DNA of 64,000 bases from Levilactobacillus brevis ATCC 14869 = DSM 20054 (lineage in GTDB: Bacteria; Bacillota; Bacilli; Lactobacillales; Lactobacillaceae): positions 157,722-221,721 of the forward strand of contig NZ_AZCP01000001.1 of the NCBI RefSeq assembly GCF_001433855.1, in the 5' to 3' direction. Below are positions 16,938 to 25,371 of the stretch, piece after piece. The position numbers and the translations under genes are program-made. The notes under the pieces were generated by a model that saw only the letters and a program-made list of their open reading frames with translations, ran no database searches and was not told where the DNA came from. Each line of letters opens with the position of its first letter. The first letter of the stretch is position 1.

Positions 16938-17828
16938 ATGGAAATTCGGCGAATTAAGGTGGCAACAGCGTTGGTTTGGGCAACCCCAACGACCAGTAAT
17001 CGAGCAGATCAAGCGTATTTGAAAACTGGTGACCTAACAACTTGGGTGAAAGCTTTGAAGCCAGTAGATCAGATCCGATTAGCCGATCAGAATGTCATTG
17101 TGACTGAAGTATTATTTAACGATCGGGTGGTGTTGGACCGAATTGAAGGAAATTGGGCCCATGTCTTTGTCAAACGACAGGCAAATCGGCAAGAGCGCCG
17201 CGGCTATCCAGGGTGGGTACCTCTGAGCCAATTGACGACACAAGATGAGGAGTTGGCTTATCCGACGACGACAGTTCGCTTGGTTCAGCTGACGACACCG
17301 CTATTAGATGACGATCGGCAACCAGTGATGGATCTGCCTATGGGGACGATCTTAACAACGGTAGCGCAAGATGCAGACTGGATTCAGGTGGTCACCCCAT
17401 TGGGGAAAGGCTGGATCACGGCTCAGGCAGCACAACTGGGTATTAGTGGAGATGACGGTCAACGGCTATTGACTTTAGCACAACATTTTTTGGATACTCT
17501 TTATTTATGGGGAGGAATAACCCCAGCTGGGGTTGATTGTTCCGGATTGGTTTATGCACTACATCGTGCCTTAGGCTATGCCATTCCACGTGATGCGCAG
17601 GATCAGTTTGCTAATGGTTATCCGATTGCCCCAGAGGAACTGGTGGCTGGGGATTTGGTTTTCTTTGCTCAGGATCATGGCACTGGGACGATTCATCATG
17701 TTGGTCTGTATGCTGGAAATGGACAGATGATTCATGCACCCAAGCCGGGAAAAACGGTTCAACTGGCGCCCTTAACGACAGCTGAGCTAGCGCCAGAGTA
17801 CGCAGGTGCTCGGCGGTTTTGGCAATAA
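16938..17828 (+). CDS. Cytosolic NlpC/P60 peptidase with SH3-like domains (YkfC type)
   Basis: A 296-residue cysteine peptidase. Two SH3b-like beta domains occupy about residues 5-165, followed by a C-terminal NlpC/P60 domain: LWGG (190-193), catalytic Cys201 in GVDCSGLVY, His254 in IHHVGLYAGNG and His266 in IHAPKPG. There is no signal peptide or hydrophobic N-terminus. This domain order and the lack of export match YkfC, which cuts the gamma-D-Glu bond in muropeptides taken up from the wall. Together with the nearby murQ and peptide-binding proteins this suggests wall recycling, though the substrate is inferred. GGAGG sits nine bases before the ATG. Confidence 0.88.
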   Translation: MEIRRIKVATALVWATPTTSNRADQAYLKTGDLTTWVKALKPVDQIRLADQNVIVTEVLFNDRVVLDRIEGNWAHVFVKRQANRQERRGYPGWVPLSQLTTQDEELAYPTTTVRLVQLTTPLLDDDRQPVMDLPMGTILTTVAQDADWIQVVTPLGKGWITAQAAQLGISGDDGQRLLTLAQHFLDTLYLWGGITPAGVDCSGLVYALHRALGYAIPRDAQDQFANGYPIAPEELVAGDLVFFAQDHGTGTIHHVGLYAGNGQMIHAPKPGKTVQLAPLTTAELAPEYAGARRFWQ

Positions 17829-17887
17829 TCTCAACTCTGAAGAATTCTCTAAGGTCACCAGCAAGCCGGTTTTGCTATTGGCAAACA

Positions 17888-17896
17888 TGCTATACT
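17888..17896 (+). promoter_or_regulatory. Extended -10 promoter of the DUF1002 gene
   Basis: TGC-TATACT, about 45 bases before the start codon; no good -35. Confidence 0.55.
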
Positions 17897-17940
17897 GAAT
17901 TTTGGGAGAGTAGATGAAAGCCAAAAAGAGAGGGATCACG

Positions 17941-18963
17941 ATGAAATTTACGCGACTTATTTTAGGTCTATCTACCGTTTTATTGACGGTTGGCTTAGGT
18001 GGTCAAACGCTTAGCCATGCGGATACCACGGATAATACAACAACCAGTTCAAGTACCTCAGCGAATAGTGGTAGTACCGTCCAAACTAAGGCCTTATCTA
18101 AGGCTTATGTCGTTTATGGTGCGGGTTTAGCGAGTGAAGATAAAGATACAGTGGCCTCGGCCTTAGGTGTGAAGTCCAATTACACAGCCTTAACTGCAAC
18201 CGGTAGCGACTATGCGACTTATTTGAACGCGGCCGGGACAACGGACGCCAGCATGATTAGTTCGGTCGCTTTAGCGCCGGCCGATCCGGGAACCGGGGTT
18301 AAGGTCAATATTGCCAAGTATAATGGTAGTAATAATATTACCGAAGTGACGTCACAACAGTATGCGATGGTGGCGACAATGGCCGGGGTTAAGGACGTGA
18401 TTATCACAGTAACGGCTGATAAGTCGGTTTCTGGAGAATCAGCCTTAACTGGGGTTTATAAGGCATTAGCTGCCGATGGGTTGACGCTGAACTCGCAAAA
18501 TACACAAGCAGCAAATGGCGTGTTGGATGCGACGCAACCAGCGATTGATTCAAATAGTAGCGATAAAAAGTATCCAGGAAAATTGATGTCAGCAGTTGGC
18601 TCAGTTTCTTCCGATTTGGCCAAGCAACGTCAAAATGGGAATGAGCTAGCGACTAAGGCGGATATTGAAGAAATGCTACAAAAGGCTTTAGCTAAACAAG
18701 GCATTGCTAATCAAACGTCGTCAACTCAGATTACCAATATTGCGATTGCTTTAAGTCAGGTACAAAAGGCACCAGTTTCGACTAGTAAGACGTATATCAA
18801 GAATGTGACGAACGTTGCTGATAGTTTAGCTAACAGCATTGGTGATAAGATGGCCAGTGTAAAAGATTTTGCTAACAGCGCGGACGCCAAACAAGCTGAG
18901 AACTTTATTGTGCAGATTTGGCATAATGTGGTTAACTTCTTTAAGGGCTTAATTGGTGGTTAG
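17941..18963 (+). CDS. Secreted DUF1002 family protein
   Basis: A 340-residue exported protein. The signal peptide covers about residues 1-29 and probably ends at SHA-DTT; a Ser/Thr-rich linker follows. The body (about 50-330) is DUF1002: VVYGAGLASEDKD, SSVALAPADPGTGVKVNI, ITEVTSQQYAMVATMAGVKD and SVSGESALTGVYKA are its conserved blocks. The function of this family is unknown; it is common in Gram-positive secretomes. The start at 17941 is chosen because AGAGAGGG ends six bases before it and the signal peptide begins there; an in-frame ATG at 17914 would add nine basic residues. Confidence 0.88.
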   Translation: MKFTRLILGLSTVLLTVGLGGQTLSHADTTDNTTTSSSTSANSGSTVQTKALSKAYVVYGAGLASEDKDTVASALGVKSNYTALTATGSDYATYLNAAGTTDASMISSVALAPADPGTGVKVNIAKYNGSNNITEVTSQQYAMVATMAGVKDVIITVTADKSVSGESALTGVYKALAADGLTLNSQNTQAANGVLDATQPAIDSNSSDKKYPGKLMSAVGSVSSDLAKQRQNGNELATKADIEEMLQKALAKQGIANQTSSTQITNIAIALSQVQKAPVSTSKTYIKNVTNVADSLANSIGDKMASVKDFANSADAKQAENFIVQIWHNVVNFFKGLIGG

Positions 18964-18983
18964 TACAATAAGAAAACAAAATG

Positions 18984-19005
18984 GACGCGATGAGCGTCTT
19001 TTTTT
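18984..19005 (+). terminator. Terminator after the DUF1002 gene
   Basis: GACGC and GCGTC around a GATGA loop, followed by eight T. Confidence 0.8.
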
Positions 19006-19423
19006 GTGCTGCTTTTAAAATTTCACAAGTTAAAGGACATGGGGGCTAACTTGGTAGATACAAAAAGCGTTTCCAATAGTAATTTGTATTTTACAATAAC
19101 TTGCTGGAAACCGATCTATAAGCGTTAGAGATAAATTAGCGGAAACTACTTGAATAGCAAAAAAGAACGTACGTTTTCTTATTAAAACGGTGATTAACCG
19201 GTATCATAGGCTTCCTAGCGTAACACATGGTGGCTAGTGGCTAGGATGGGAACCTCAGTTCTGAGTTTGAAAACGGTTAATAATTCCTTAATAATTCACA
19301 AGAAACTGGGAAAACGTGTGGTACTATTAATTTGTGATTTGTATTTACTGTAAACGACTGGGTGACACTTACATTGTAAGCTCAGGTATCACTTTGGCTG
19401 AAAAATATTAAAAGGACGTGTTG
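19006..19423 (+). other. Long structured region upstream of the LysM hydrolase
   Basis: About 420 non-coding bases. Visible structures are: an outer pair CCTAGC...GCTAGG (about 19213-19246), followed at once by a CTCAG-TT-CTGAG hairpin (19254-19265); and an imperfect hairpin GTGACAC/CTTAC...GTAAG/GTATCAC at 19361-19392 in the leader. TTTCCA and TGGAAA also flank a TTGTA-TTT-TACAA hairpin near 19070-19112. No known riboswitch consensus was matched. Confidence 0.45.
19267..19295 (+). promoter_or_regulatory. Possible promoter of the LysM hydrolase gene
   Basis: TTGAAA (19267-19272), 17-base spacer, AATAAT (19290-19295), leaving a leader of about 120 bases. Confidence 0.4.
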
Positions 19424-21022
19424 ATGAAGATGAGTACAGGACAACGGAAAACAAAAGCAGTTGTTGGGGTCGTTGGTGCCATCGGTGCTTTCGCGGCTGG
19501 TGCCACAATTACGGCTAACGCGGATAGTATTCAAGTCAAGCAAGGAGATACGGTCTGGGATCTTTCACAGAAGTATCATACAACGGTCGCCAATCTTGAA
19601 CAGAAAAATGGGATTGATGCTCAAACGGATCTGATTTTTGTCGGTCAACGACTACAGGTCAAGTCAGCATCGGCTAAACAAACATATACGGTTAAATCTG
19701 GGGATACATTATGGGATTTAGCACAAACTTATCACCTGACGGTTGCCCAGTTACAACAAGCCAATCATTTAACGGGTGATGGGCTGAGTGTGGGACAACA
19801 GTTAGTCATCCCACAAGCAACAGCGAGTCAATCACAAACCACCGATGCACCAGGTACGACTTCGGCCCCAGCCGCAACGCATCAATCGACGCAAAAGGCT
19901 AATGCTGTTCAAGCTCAGATTGTGGCAGCACAACAGGCAGCAGCTAGCAAACAAAAACAACAGGTAAAGACGGGAACGGCTGCGACAACTTCATCGAGTC
20001 AATCAACAGTTTCCAAGCCAACGACGACAGATCGATCCGCGGCAACAACGACTGCCAAGTCAAAGAGTCAACAAGCATCTGCAACTTCCCGCCAGCGGCA
20101 CACACCGAGTCAGAATCAGGGAACGCCAGCGGCAAGCAGTGCTAGTTCGGTGACGCCGGCAACCACGAAGCAAGTAGCAGATGAAACGAGTACATCAACG
20201 GCTGCAACGACTTCGACGGCTACCAGTAGTGCGAGTCAGACAACGCAGACGAGTCAAGCCAATTCGGCTAACAGCGCAACAACTAATAACCAATCAGTGA
20301 CAAAGCAAAGCCGGGCAGCTTCGGTAGCGCCAGCTAATGAGAGTAACCAGTCAACTACTCGTTCGTCTAGTGTTTCGGCTGCTAGTCAGTCCACAGCAAG
20401 CCAGGCAGTAACCAGTTCAACTAGTCAGTCGAACACCGCTAACGTTTCGGTGGCGAAGACCACCAAGCGGCTAAAGACGATGACACGTTCAGCAGCCACA
20501 AAGTCGGCAAGCAATACGAGTCAAACGACTGATACAACCAGTCAAACTAGTTCATCGGCTAATAGTGTCAGTTCATCATCGACAGCTAGTGCTTCGGCTA
20601 GTTCATCGACAGTAACGTCGACTAGCAGCAGTGCCCAAAAGACTAGTACAAGTGGGCTAACGTCAGGTTCTGTGACGGGACTGGCTTTGAAGTTAGCCTC
20701 CGCTAACATCCCTTATGTGTGGGGTGGTTCATCATTAAGCGGGATGGATTGTTCAGGATTGGTCGCCTATGTCTATAAGAATGCCATGGGAATCAGTTTA
20801 CCTCATAGTACAGTAGCCCAAGAATCCTACGTAACGACGCATTCGGTTGGTTCCGCAAAACCAGGAGATATTTTATTCTGGGGCGCTAAAGGATCGACGT
20901 ATCACGATGCTATTTATTTAGGAAATAATCAGTTTGTTGCGGCACCAGCACCTGGACAAAATGTTGAAGTTCAACAAATCAGTAAGTACTTTATGCCGTC
21001 TTTTGCTGGAACACTTAAGTAA
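19424..21022 (+). CDS. Secreted LysM-LysM-NlpC/P60 cell-wall hydrolase
   Basis: A 532-residue exported peptidoglycan endopeptidase. A signal peptide (about 1-34, ending ANA-DS) is followed by two LysM peptidoglycan-binding repeats (36-79 and 87-130). A Ser/Thr/Gln/Ala-rich linker of about 280 residues follows, then the NlpC/P60 domain (415-532). The catalytic Cys443 is in GMDCSGLV and His494 in TYHDAIYLG. The third polar residue, a His in the paralogue at 16938, is replaced in FVAAPAPG (Ala506). Such enzymes cut D-Glu-diamino-acid bonds at the septum and help separate daughter cells. The ATG at 19424 follows AAAGGA by seven bases; an upstream GTG at 19418 is too close to the site. Confidence 0.93.
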   Translation: MKMSTGQRKTKAVVGVVGAIGAFAAGATITANADSIQVKQGDTVWDLSQKYHTTVANLEQKNGIDAQTDLIFVGQRLQVKSASAKQTYTVKSGDTLWDLAQTYHLTVAQLQQANHLTGDGLSVGQQLVIPQATASQSQTTDAPGTTSAPAATHQSTQKANAVQAQIVAAQQAAASKQKQQVKTGTAATTSSSQSTVSKPTTTDRSAATTTAKSKSQQASATSRQRHTPSQNQGTPAASSASSVTPATTKQVADETSTSTAATTSTATSSASQTTQTSQANSANSATTNNQSVTKQSRAASVAPANESNQSTTRSSSVSAASQSTASQAVTSSTSQSNTANVSVAKTTKRLKTMTRSAATKSASNTSQTTDTTSQTSSSANSVSSSSTASASASSSTVTSTSSSAQKTSTSGLTSGSVTGLALKLASANIPYVWGGSSLSGMDCSGLVAYVYKNAMGISLPHSTVAQESYVTTHSVGSAKPGDILFWGAKGSTYHDAIYLGNNQFVAAPAPGQNVEVQQISKYFMPSFAGTLK

Positions 21023-21040
21023 TGAATGAATCCGAATGAT

Positions 21041-21082
21041 AACCTGACTTTTGCCGGTTTTAAGATTGGCAAAGGTCGGGTT
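21041..21082 (+). terminator. Terminator-like hairpin after the LysM hydrolase gene
   Basis: A 15-bp stem (21041-21055 with 21068-21082, two G-T pairs) followed by a modest T tail. Confidence 0.75.
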
Positions 21083-21356
21083 ATTTTGGTGGAGCATGAC
21101 CGATAAGCTAATCGGTTGCTTAACGGGAAAGCAATCGTTTTCATGAAAGTAATCAATGGAACACAAATTGAAAAGTGGTTAAAAAAGTTTTTCAAAAGGG
21201 GTTGCATCCAGGATTCTTTGGTGATAATGTAATTGCATTGATTAACGGTTTTCTTAAGAACCTTAATTTTCAGCGAAGAGAGATTAAGGCAGTCCGGTAG
21301 TGGATTAGCCGGGCAAATCAGCATGTTATGCAATTATTTAAGAGGAGTTGTTAAAG
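21083..21356 (+). other. Non-coding region before the small coiled-coil gene
   Basis: After the LysM-gene terminator this gap contains one good promoter (21202-21230) and a leader of roughly 120 bases with no recognised structure. I see no other gene in it. Confidence 0.5.
21202..21230 (+). promoter_or_regulatory. Sigma-A promoter of the small coiled-coil gene
   Basis: TTGCAT (21202-21207), 17-base spacer, TAATGT (21225-21230). Confidence 0.6.
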
Positions 21357-21563
21357 ATGAGTAATCGGATGGAGATTCTGGAAGAGTATCGGCAGGCTAA
21401 TTCACAGTTGGCGACCTTAAAACGGAAGGAATCTGAATGTGTTCATTCTAGTTCTGAAACGGTACAAATTGAGCCGCGCTATGGACAAGAAATGAATGAT
21501 CTATCTACGAAATGTGCTCAGCTGGACATGATTCTCGAAGCCATGGAAGCTTCAGAAGATTAA
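21357..21563 (+). CDS. Small coiled-coil protein, unknown function
   Basis: A 68-residue, highly charged protein without a signal peptide or membrane segment. Two amphipathic helices can be drawn (about 5-26 and 46-66) with heptad-like hydrophobics, separated by a VHSSSETVQIEPRYG hinge; it contains two Cys. I do not recognise the family. It is supported as a real gene by GAGGAG nine bases before the ATG, its own promoter and a strong terminator directly after it. Confidence 0.6.
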   Translation: MSNRMEILEEYRQANSQLATLKRKESECVHSSSETVQIEPRYGQEMNDLSTKCAQLDMILEAMEASED

Positions 21564-21577
21564 TAATGCTAATATTG

Positions 21578-21615
21578 AAAAGAGGCGTCATCACAATTGT
21601 GATGACGCCTCTTTT
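21578..21615. terminator. Bidirectional terminator, 38-bp perfect palindrome
   Basis: Both 19-base halves are exact reverse complements, with AAAA and TTTT ends; it separates the converging small gene and lipid kinase. Confidence 0.95.
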
Positions 21616-21624
21616 GCTATGATC

Positions 21625-22584
21625 TTAGAGTGTAATGTCGAACCAAAAAGGATACTGTGTGACACCGACATAAACATCGAAGAAGCGACCACCCATTTCT
21701 TCGCCGTCTAACTGGCCGTATTCGATGGCTGGAACTGTCAGGTGGACCTTTGATGCCTGATAGTAGTGAACGGCCTTAGACGTCAAATGACGCTTAAATA
21801 CAAGCCGTAGGGCCAACCAAACCAATTTAAAGAAATTCGGTTTCTCAATAACGACCAAATGGAGCTGATGATCGTCAATCGTGGCACCAGGCGCAATGCC
21901 AACACCGCCACCAAAGTAAGGGTGGTTTGTCGTGGTTACTAGAAAAGCATGAGGAAACATGTCGCGCTGGTTACCTACATGGACCGTTAGGGTGAAACCA
22001 GTTTGGTTATAGTACACACTGAGCGCGGATGCCAAGTAGGACAGGGAACCCAAGTGATGCTTGTTTAACCAAACTTTTGCTTTAGATTGATTAGCCTGAG
22101 AAATAATAGCGGCATCAAACCCAATACCTAAATTATTAGTAAAGACGCCCCGTTCTTGTTTAATCGTTTCGTTGTAAGTACCGATATCGTAATTGGTGAC
22201 GTGGGTACAATGAATGATTTGGTTAAGGGCTTGGTGCCAATCCAAAGATAGACCAGAACCGCGCGCAAAATCGTTGCCAGAGCCGATAGGTAGATAAGCT
22301 ACTGGAATGGGATGGGTTCGCTTGATAGTGGTTAGACCATTGATAGCCTCATGAAGGGTGCCATCGCCGCCAACGGCTAAGACAACCCAATCCTGATGGG
22401 GGCTGTCAGGCAGTTGTTTTGCAAATTGTTCACTTAATAATAGGGTATGGCGGGGATACTCCGAAACGACTAATTGGTAGGAGACTGAAGCGGCATCAAG
22501 CCGTTCCTTGATCTGCGGCCAAAGCGTGCCGGCGTGACCACTTCCCGCATGTTCATTTAAAATGATATAGAACTGGACACTCAC
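21625..22584 (-). CDS. Diacylglycerol/lipid kinase family protein (YegS/DagK)
   Basis: A 319-residue soluble lipid kinase of the DagK/YegS/BmrU family, which phosphorylates diacylglycerol (or a related lipid) at the membrane and returns it to phospholipid and lipoteichoic-acid synthesis. Key blocks are the N-terminal NEHAGSGHAG, the nucleotide-binding VGGDGTLHEAINGL (about residues 77-90), the PIGSGNDFARG motif, and GIAPGATIDD plus DGEEMGG in the C-terminal half. The start is a GTG (22582-22584) preceded by GAGAGGAG on the minus strand. B. subtilis DgkB and YerQ are the nearest known role models; which lipid is used here is not decided. Confidence 0.88.
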   Translation of the reverse strand: MSVQFYIILNEHAGSGHAGTLWPQIKERLDAASVSYQLVVSEYPRHTLLLSEQFAKQLPDSPHQDWVVLAVGGDGTLHEAINGLTTIKRTHPIPVAYLPIGSGNDFARGSGLSLDWHQALNQIIHCTHVTNYDIGTYNETIKQERGVFTNNLGIGFDAAIISQANQSKAKVWLNKHHLGSLSYLASALSVYYNQTGFTLTVHVGNQRDMFPHAFLVTTTNHPYFGGGVGIAPGATIDDHQLHLVVIEKPNFFKLVWLALRLVFKRHLTSKAVHYYQASKVHLTVPAIEYGQLDGEEMGGRFFDVYVGVTQYPFWFDITL

Positions 22585-22688
22585 CGAACTGCTCCTCTCA
22601 AATTTTATTCCATCTTATTATAAACGAAAACCAGCATGGTGCCTAGTAGTTCTCCAATAACTTTGTCGGGGCATAGGAATTAAGACAA

Positions 22689-22721
22689 TAAAAAAGCCGA
22701 GACCAGTAATCTCAGCTTTTT
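22689..22721 (-). terminator. Terminator after rnjA
   Basis: On the minus strand AAAAAGCTGAGA and TCTCGGCTTTTTT form a stem just after the rnjA stop. Confidence 0.85.
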
Positions 22722-22723
22722 AG

Positions 22724-24403
22724 CTATTTAGTCATAATGAACATCGGCAAAATCATCGGATGACGTTCTGTTTTTTCAAACAGGAAGTTTTGTAAGTCAT
22801 CAATCACCGCGTTCCGAATTGAAGCTTCCGTTGCTTTGGGGTTACGCATGGCCCGGCGAATCGTTTGAAAGACGCGACGACGTCCTTCATTAAGGAGTTC
22901 ACCAGATTCACGCATGTAAACAAATCCACGAGACAACAAATCAGGACCAGCTTTGATCTCTTGATTCTTCAAATCGATGGTTGCAACGACCACGACTAAG
23001 CCTTCTTCTGAAAGTAGTTGGCGATCACGCAAAACCACGTTACCAATGTCACCAATGCCAGAGCCGTCGATGTAAACATCCCCAGCGGTAAAGTGACCCG
23101 CTACCCGTGCAGAATCCTTAGTTAGGGCTAAAACATCCCCATTTTGAAGGATAAAGCTGTGGTCTAAGGGAACGCCACATTGTTCGGCTAACTCTGTGTG
23201 GATTTTTAACATTCGGTACTCACCGTGAATTGGCATGAAGAATTTAGGCTGCATCAAGCGTAGCATGAGCTTTTGTTCTTCTTGACCACCATGGCCAGAC
23301 GTATGAATGTTATTGACCTTACCGTGGATAACGTTAGCACCAGCTTCTTCCAGTTCGTTAATCACCCGATTGACCGAAATGGTGTTACCAGGGATTGGGT
23401 TACTGGAGAAGACCACCGTATCACCAGGTTGAATAGCAATCTGGCGGTGGGTTCCATTGGCGATTCGTGACAATGCAGCCATCGGTTCACCCTGAGAGCC
23501 GGTACAAAGAATCATTACCTTGTTAGCAGGTAGGGAACGAATAGCATTTGCGTCAACTAGGGCGTCATCGGGAATATTTAGATAGCCTAATTCGCGACCG
23601 TTAACAATGGCTGCTTCCATCGAACGACCAAAGACCGCAATTTTACGGCCATGAGCCAATGCTGTTTCACAGGCAGTTTCAATCCGAGAGATATTAGATG
23701 CGAAAGTGGCGAAAATAACGCGACCTTCGACTTGGTCAAAAATCTTGCGAATCGATTTACCAACCCATTTTTCCGACTTGGTCCAGATCGGGCGTTCAGC
23801 ATTGGTACTGTCAGACATGAGACAGAGAATGCCTTCAGCTCCGAGCTTGGCCATCTTTTGCAGATCAGGCGGCTGATTGGTAACGGGTGTTAAGTCGAAC
23901 TTATAGTCACCCGTTTCCACAATAACCCCGACCGGTGTATGCACAGCGACCCCTAATGTGTCTGGAATCGAGTGGGTTGTCCGGAAGAAAGAAACGCTCA
24001 TCTTGCGGAACTTAAGCACTGTATCATCATCAATTGCGTGTAGTTCAGTTGATTTAAGTAATCCGTGTTCTTCAAGTTTGTTCTTGATTAACGCAAGGGC
24101 TAATGGTCCCGCATATACGGGGACATTGAGTGCCTTGAGTAAATAAGGAATACCGCCAATATGGTCTTCATGACCGTGGGTGATCACAAGCGCTTTGATT
24201 TTAGCCTGGTTCTCAACGAGATACTGGTAATCGGGAATGACATAATCGATCCCCAATAGTTCGTCTTCTGGAAATTTAATCCCGGCATCAATTAAGATGA
24301 TTTCATCTTGGAATTGAATACCATAGGTGTTTTTTCCAATTTCACCAAGTCCACCCACGCCAAAGATAGCAGTTTCGTTATTTTTGACGTTTAACTTGTT
24401 CAT
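22724..24403 (-). CDS. rnjA: Ribonuclease J1
   Basis: A 559-residue metallo-beta-lactamase/beta-CASP nuclease with 5'-3' exo- and endonuclease activity in mRNA decay and rRNA maturation. The zinc motif HGHEDHIGG (His76, His78, Asp80, His81) is complete, as are [20 protein letters not shown] and the C-terminal [10 protein letters not shown] and PIHGEYRM. The ATG overlaps the stop of rpoY in an ATGA, so the two are translationally coupled, the same arrangement as ykzG-rnjA in B. subtilis. A second paralogue with a degenerate active site lies at 46721-48553. Confidence 0.95.
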   Translation of the reverse strand: MNKLNVKNNETAIFGVGGLGEIGKNTYGIQFQDEIILIDAGIKFPEDELLGIDYVIPDYQYLVENQAKIKALVITHGHEDHIGGIPYLLKALNVPVYAGPLALALIKNKLEEHGLLKSTELHAIDDDTVLKFRKMSVSFFRTTHSIPDTLGVAVHTPVGVIVETGDYKFDLTPVTNQPPDLQKMAKLGAEGILCLMSDSTNAERPIWTKSEKWVGKSIRKIFDQVEGRVIFATFASNISRIETACETALAHGRKIAVFGRSMEAAIVNGRELGYLNIPDDALVDANAIRSLPANKVMILCTGSQGEPMAALSRIANGTHRQIAIQPGDTVVFSSNPIPGNTISVNRVINELEEAGANVIHGKVNNIHTSGHGGQEEQKLMLRLMQPKFFMPIHGEYRMLKIHTELAEQCGVPLDHSFILQNGDVLALTKDSARVAGHFTAGDVYIDGSGIGDIGNVVLRDRQLLSEEGLVVVVATIDLKNQEIKAGPDLLSRGFVYMRESGELLNEGRRRVFQTIRRAMRNPKATEASIRNAVIDDLQNFLFEKTERHPMILPMFIMTK

Positions 24404-24624
24404 TCACTGAACTCCGTTAATTTGTAATTCGGATTCTGTTGTTCGTAAGCCAAGGTTTCTCCTTCGATGGCTTCAATGAATTCGATATTGTGTTCCGTGT
24501 GTGCTTCAACTAGAGCCCGCGCTTCAACTTCCGTTGGGGCTTCTAGATAAAGCGAGTGCGTATCCTCGCGCTTAGGATTGCGCTTTTGGTCATTTTGATA
24601 ATATACTTTATAAATCACAGACAA
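24400..24624 (-). CDS. rpoY: DNA-directed RNA polymerase epsilon subunit
   Basis: A 74-residue small accessory subunit of Firmicute RNA polymerase (YkzG, formerly DUF1447). It begins [26 protein letters not shown] and has [29 protein letters not shown], both diagnostic. It sits on the core enzyme near the downstream DNA, and a role in stability or phage protection has been proposed. It overlaps rnjA by four bases, linking transcription and decay in one operon. The promoter probably lies around 24730-24755 on the minus strand (an extended -10, TGC-TAAAAT). Confidence 0.92.
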   Translation of the reverse strand: MSVIYKVYYQNDQKRNPKREDTHSLYLEAPTEVEARALVEAHTEHNIEFIEAIEGETLAYEQQNPNYKLTEFSE

Positions 24625-24780
24625 AACTCCTTTAATTAAACGATTTAATCCGTCACGACCTAGGGCCTAACAACGAATCATGGATGTTCTTTCCGAACTG
24701 CGGGTTGCTTACACAACAATTAGCACAATTTTAGCATAGTTTCCGCTGATTGTATAGAATTACCCCTAGACCGTAAAACA

Positions 24781-24789
24781 TGCTATCAT
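24781..24789 (+). promoter_or_regulatory. Extended -10 promoter of the membrane-anchored unknown
   Basis: TGC-TATCAT about 33 bases before the start; divergent from the rpoY-rnjA operon. Confidence 0.45.
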
Positions 24790-24821
24790 AAAAGAAAGAC
24801 GAAACGAATGGAGGAAATGCC

Positions 24822-25319
24822 ATGACTTCATTAATAGTAGAAGTAATTATTGGCATTGTCATTGCCGGAGTCATTTACGAAGTTATTCACCGAATGGTAG
24901 TGCAACGAGCAACAAGGATGGTGCGACGATCCGCACAAGATGAAACGGATGTCGCTGTCAAAGCGGCCTTGCAACGTTTAGTTAATGAACAGGTGTTGAG
25001 TGAAGCAGAATGTCAAATTCAATCAGCCGTGACGGTCGCAGATGTTTGGGGCCGGGGGGTTATGGCGTTTGAATACACATTATCCGTAGGCATGGCGGCT
25101 GAACACCGGTTGTCCGAGCTTGAGCGGGCATTTAACGCAGCTCTAGCCAGTTTTAGTGCGGATCATCAGGTTAAAACAGTTAGCACTGGTTCAGCGTTTG
25201 TTGTCAGTGATATTTGGGTATATGAAAATCAACTGCATTTAGATGTCGCTTACCTGGTCAATGAATCAACCGTAGAATATTTAAAAGATCTGAAAAAGTT
25301 AGACGATGTCGTTGAATAA
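24822..25319 (+). CDS. Membrane-anchored protein of unknown function
   Basis: A 165-residue protein with one N-terminal transmembrane helix (about residues 4-22, rich in Ile/Val), then a basic stretch (RMVVQRATRMVRR) consistent with a cytoplasmic C-terminal domain. The rest is a mixed alpha/beta region with no motif I recognise. AATGGAGGAAATGCC provides a clear ribosome-binding site. It is a single-gene unit divergent from rpoY-rnjA and ending in a bidirectional terminator shared with def. Confidence 0.7.
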   Translation: MTSLIVEVIIGIVIAGVIYEVIHRMVVQRATRMVRRSAQDETDVAVKAALQRLVNEQVLSEAECQIQSAVTVADVWGRGVMAFEYTLSVGMAAEHRLSELERAFNAALASFSADHQVKTVSTGSAFVVSDIWVYENQLHLDVAYLVNESTVEYLKDLKKLDDVVE

Positions 25320-25321
25320 AT

Positions 25322-25352
25322 AAAAAGGATACCAAAATTTGGTATCCTTTTT
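25322..25352. terminator. Bidirectional terminator between the unknown gene and def
   Basis: A 15-bp perfect stem with a one-base centre (31-base palindrome), AAAAA at one end and TTTTT at the other. Confidence 0.9.
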
Positions 25353-25371
25353 ATTTATCTTCTTATTGTAA

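Noticed and set aside
16819-17022. Short open frame right after tkt
   Set aside because: It spans the tkt terminator and overlaps the start of the NlpC/P60 gene; no ribosome-binding site or family resemblance.
19006-19423. c-di-AMP (ydaO-type) riboswitch before the LysM hydrolase gene
   Set aside because: GGGAACC and GGGGGCTAAC-like strings occur but in the wrong order, and the conserved GGGGTGAATC block is missing.
24400-24403. Frameshift between rpoY and rnjA
   Set aside because: The overlap is an ATGA stop-start junction; both proteins are full length.
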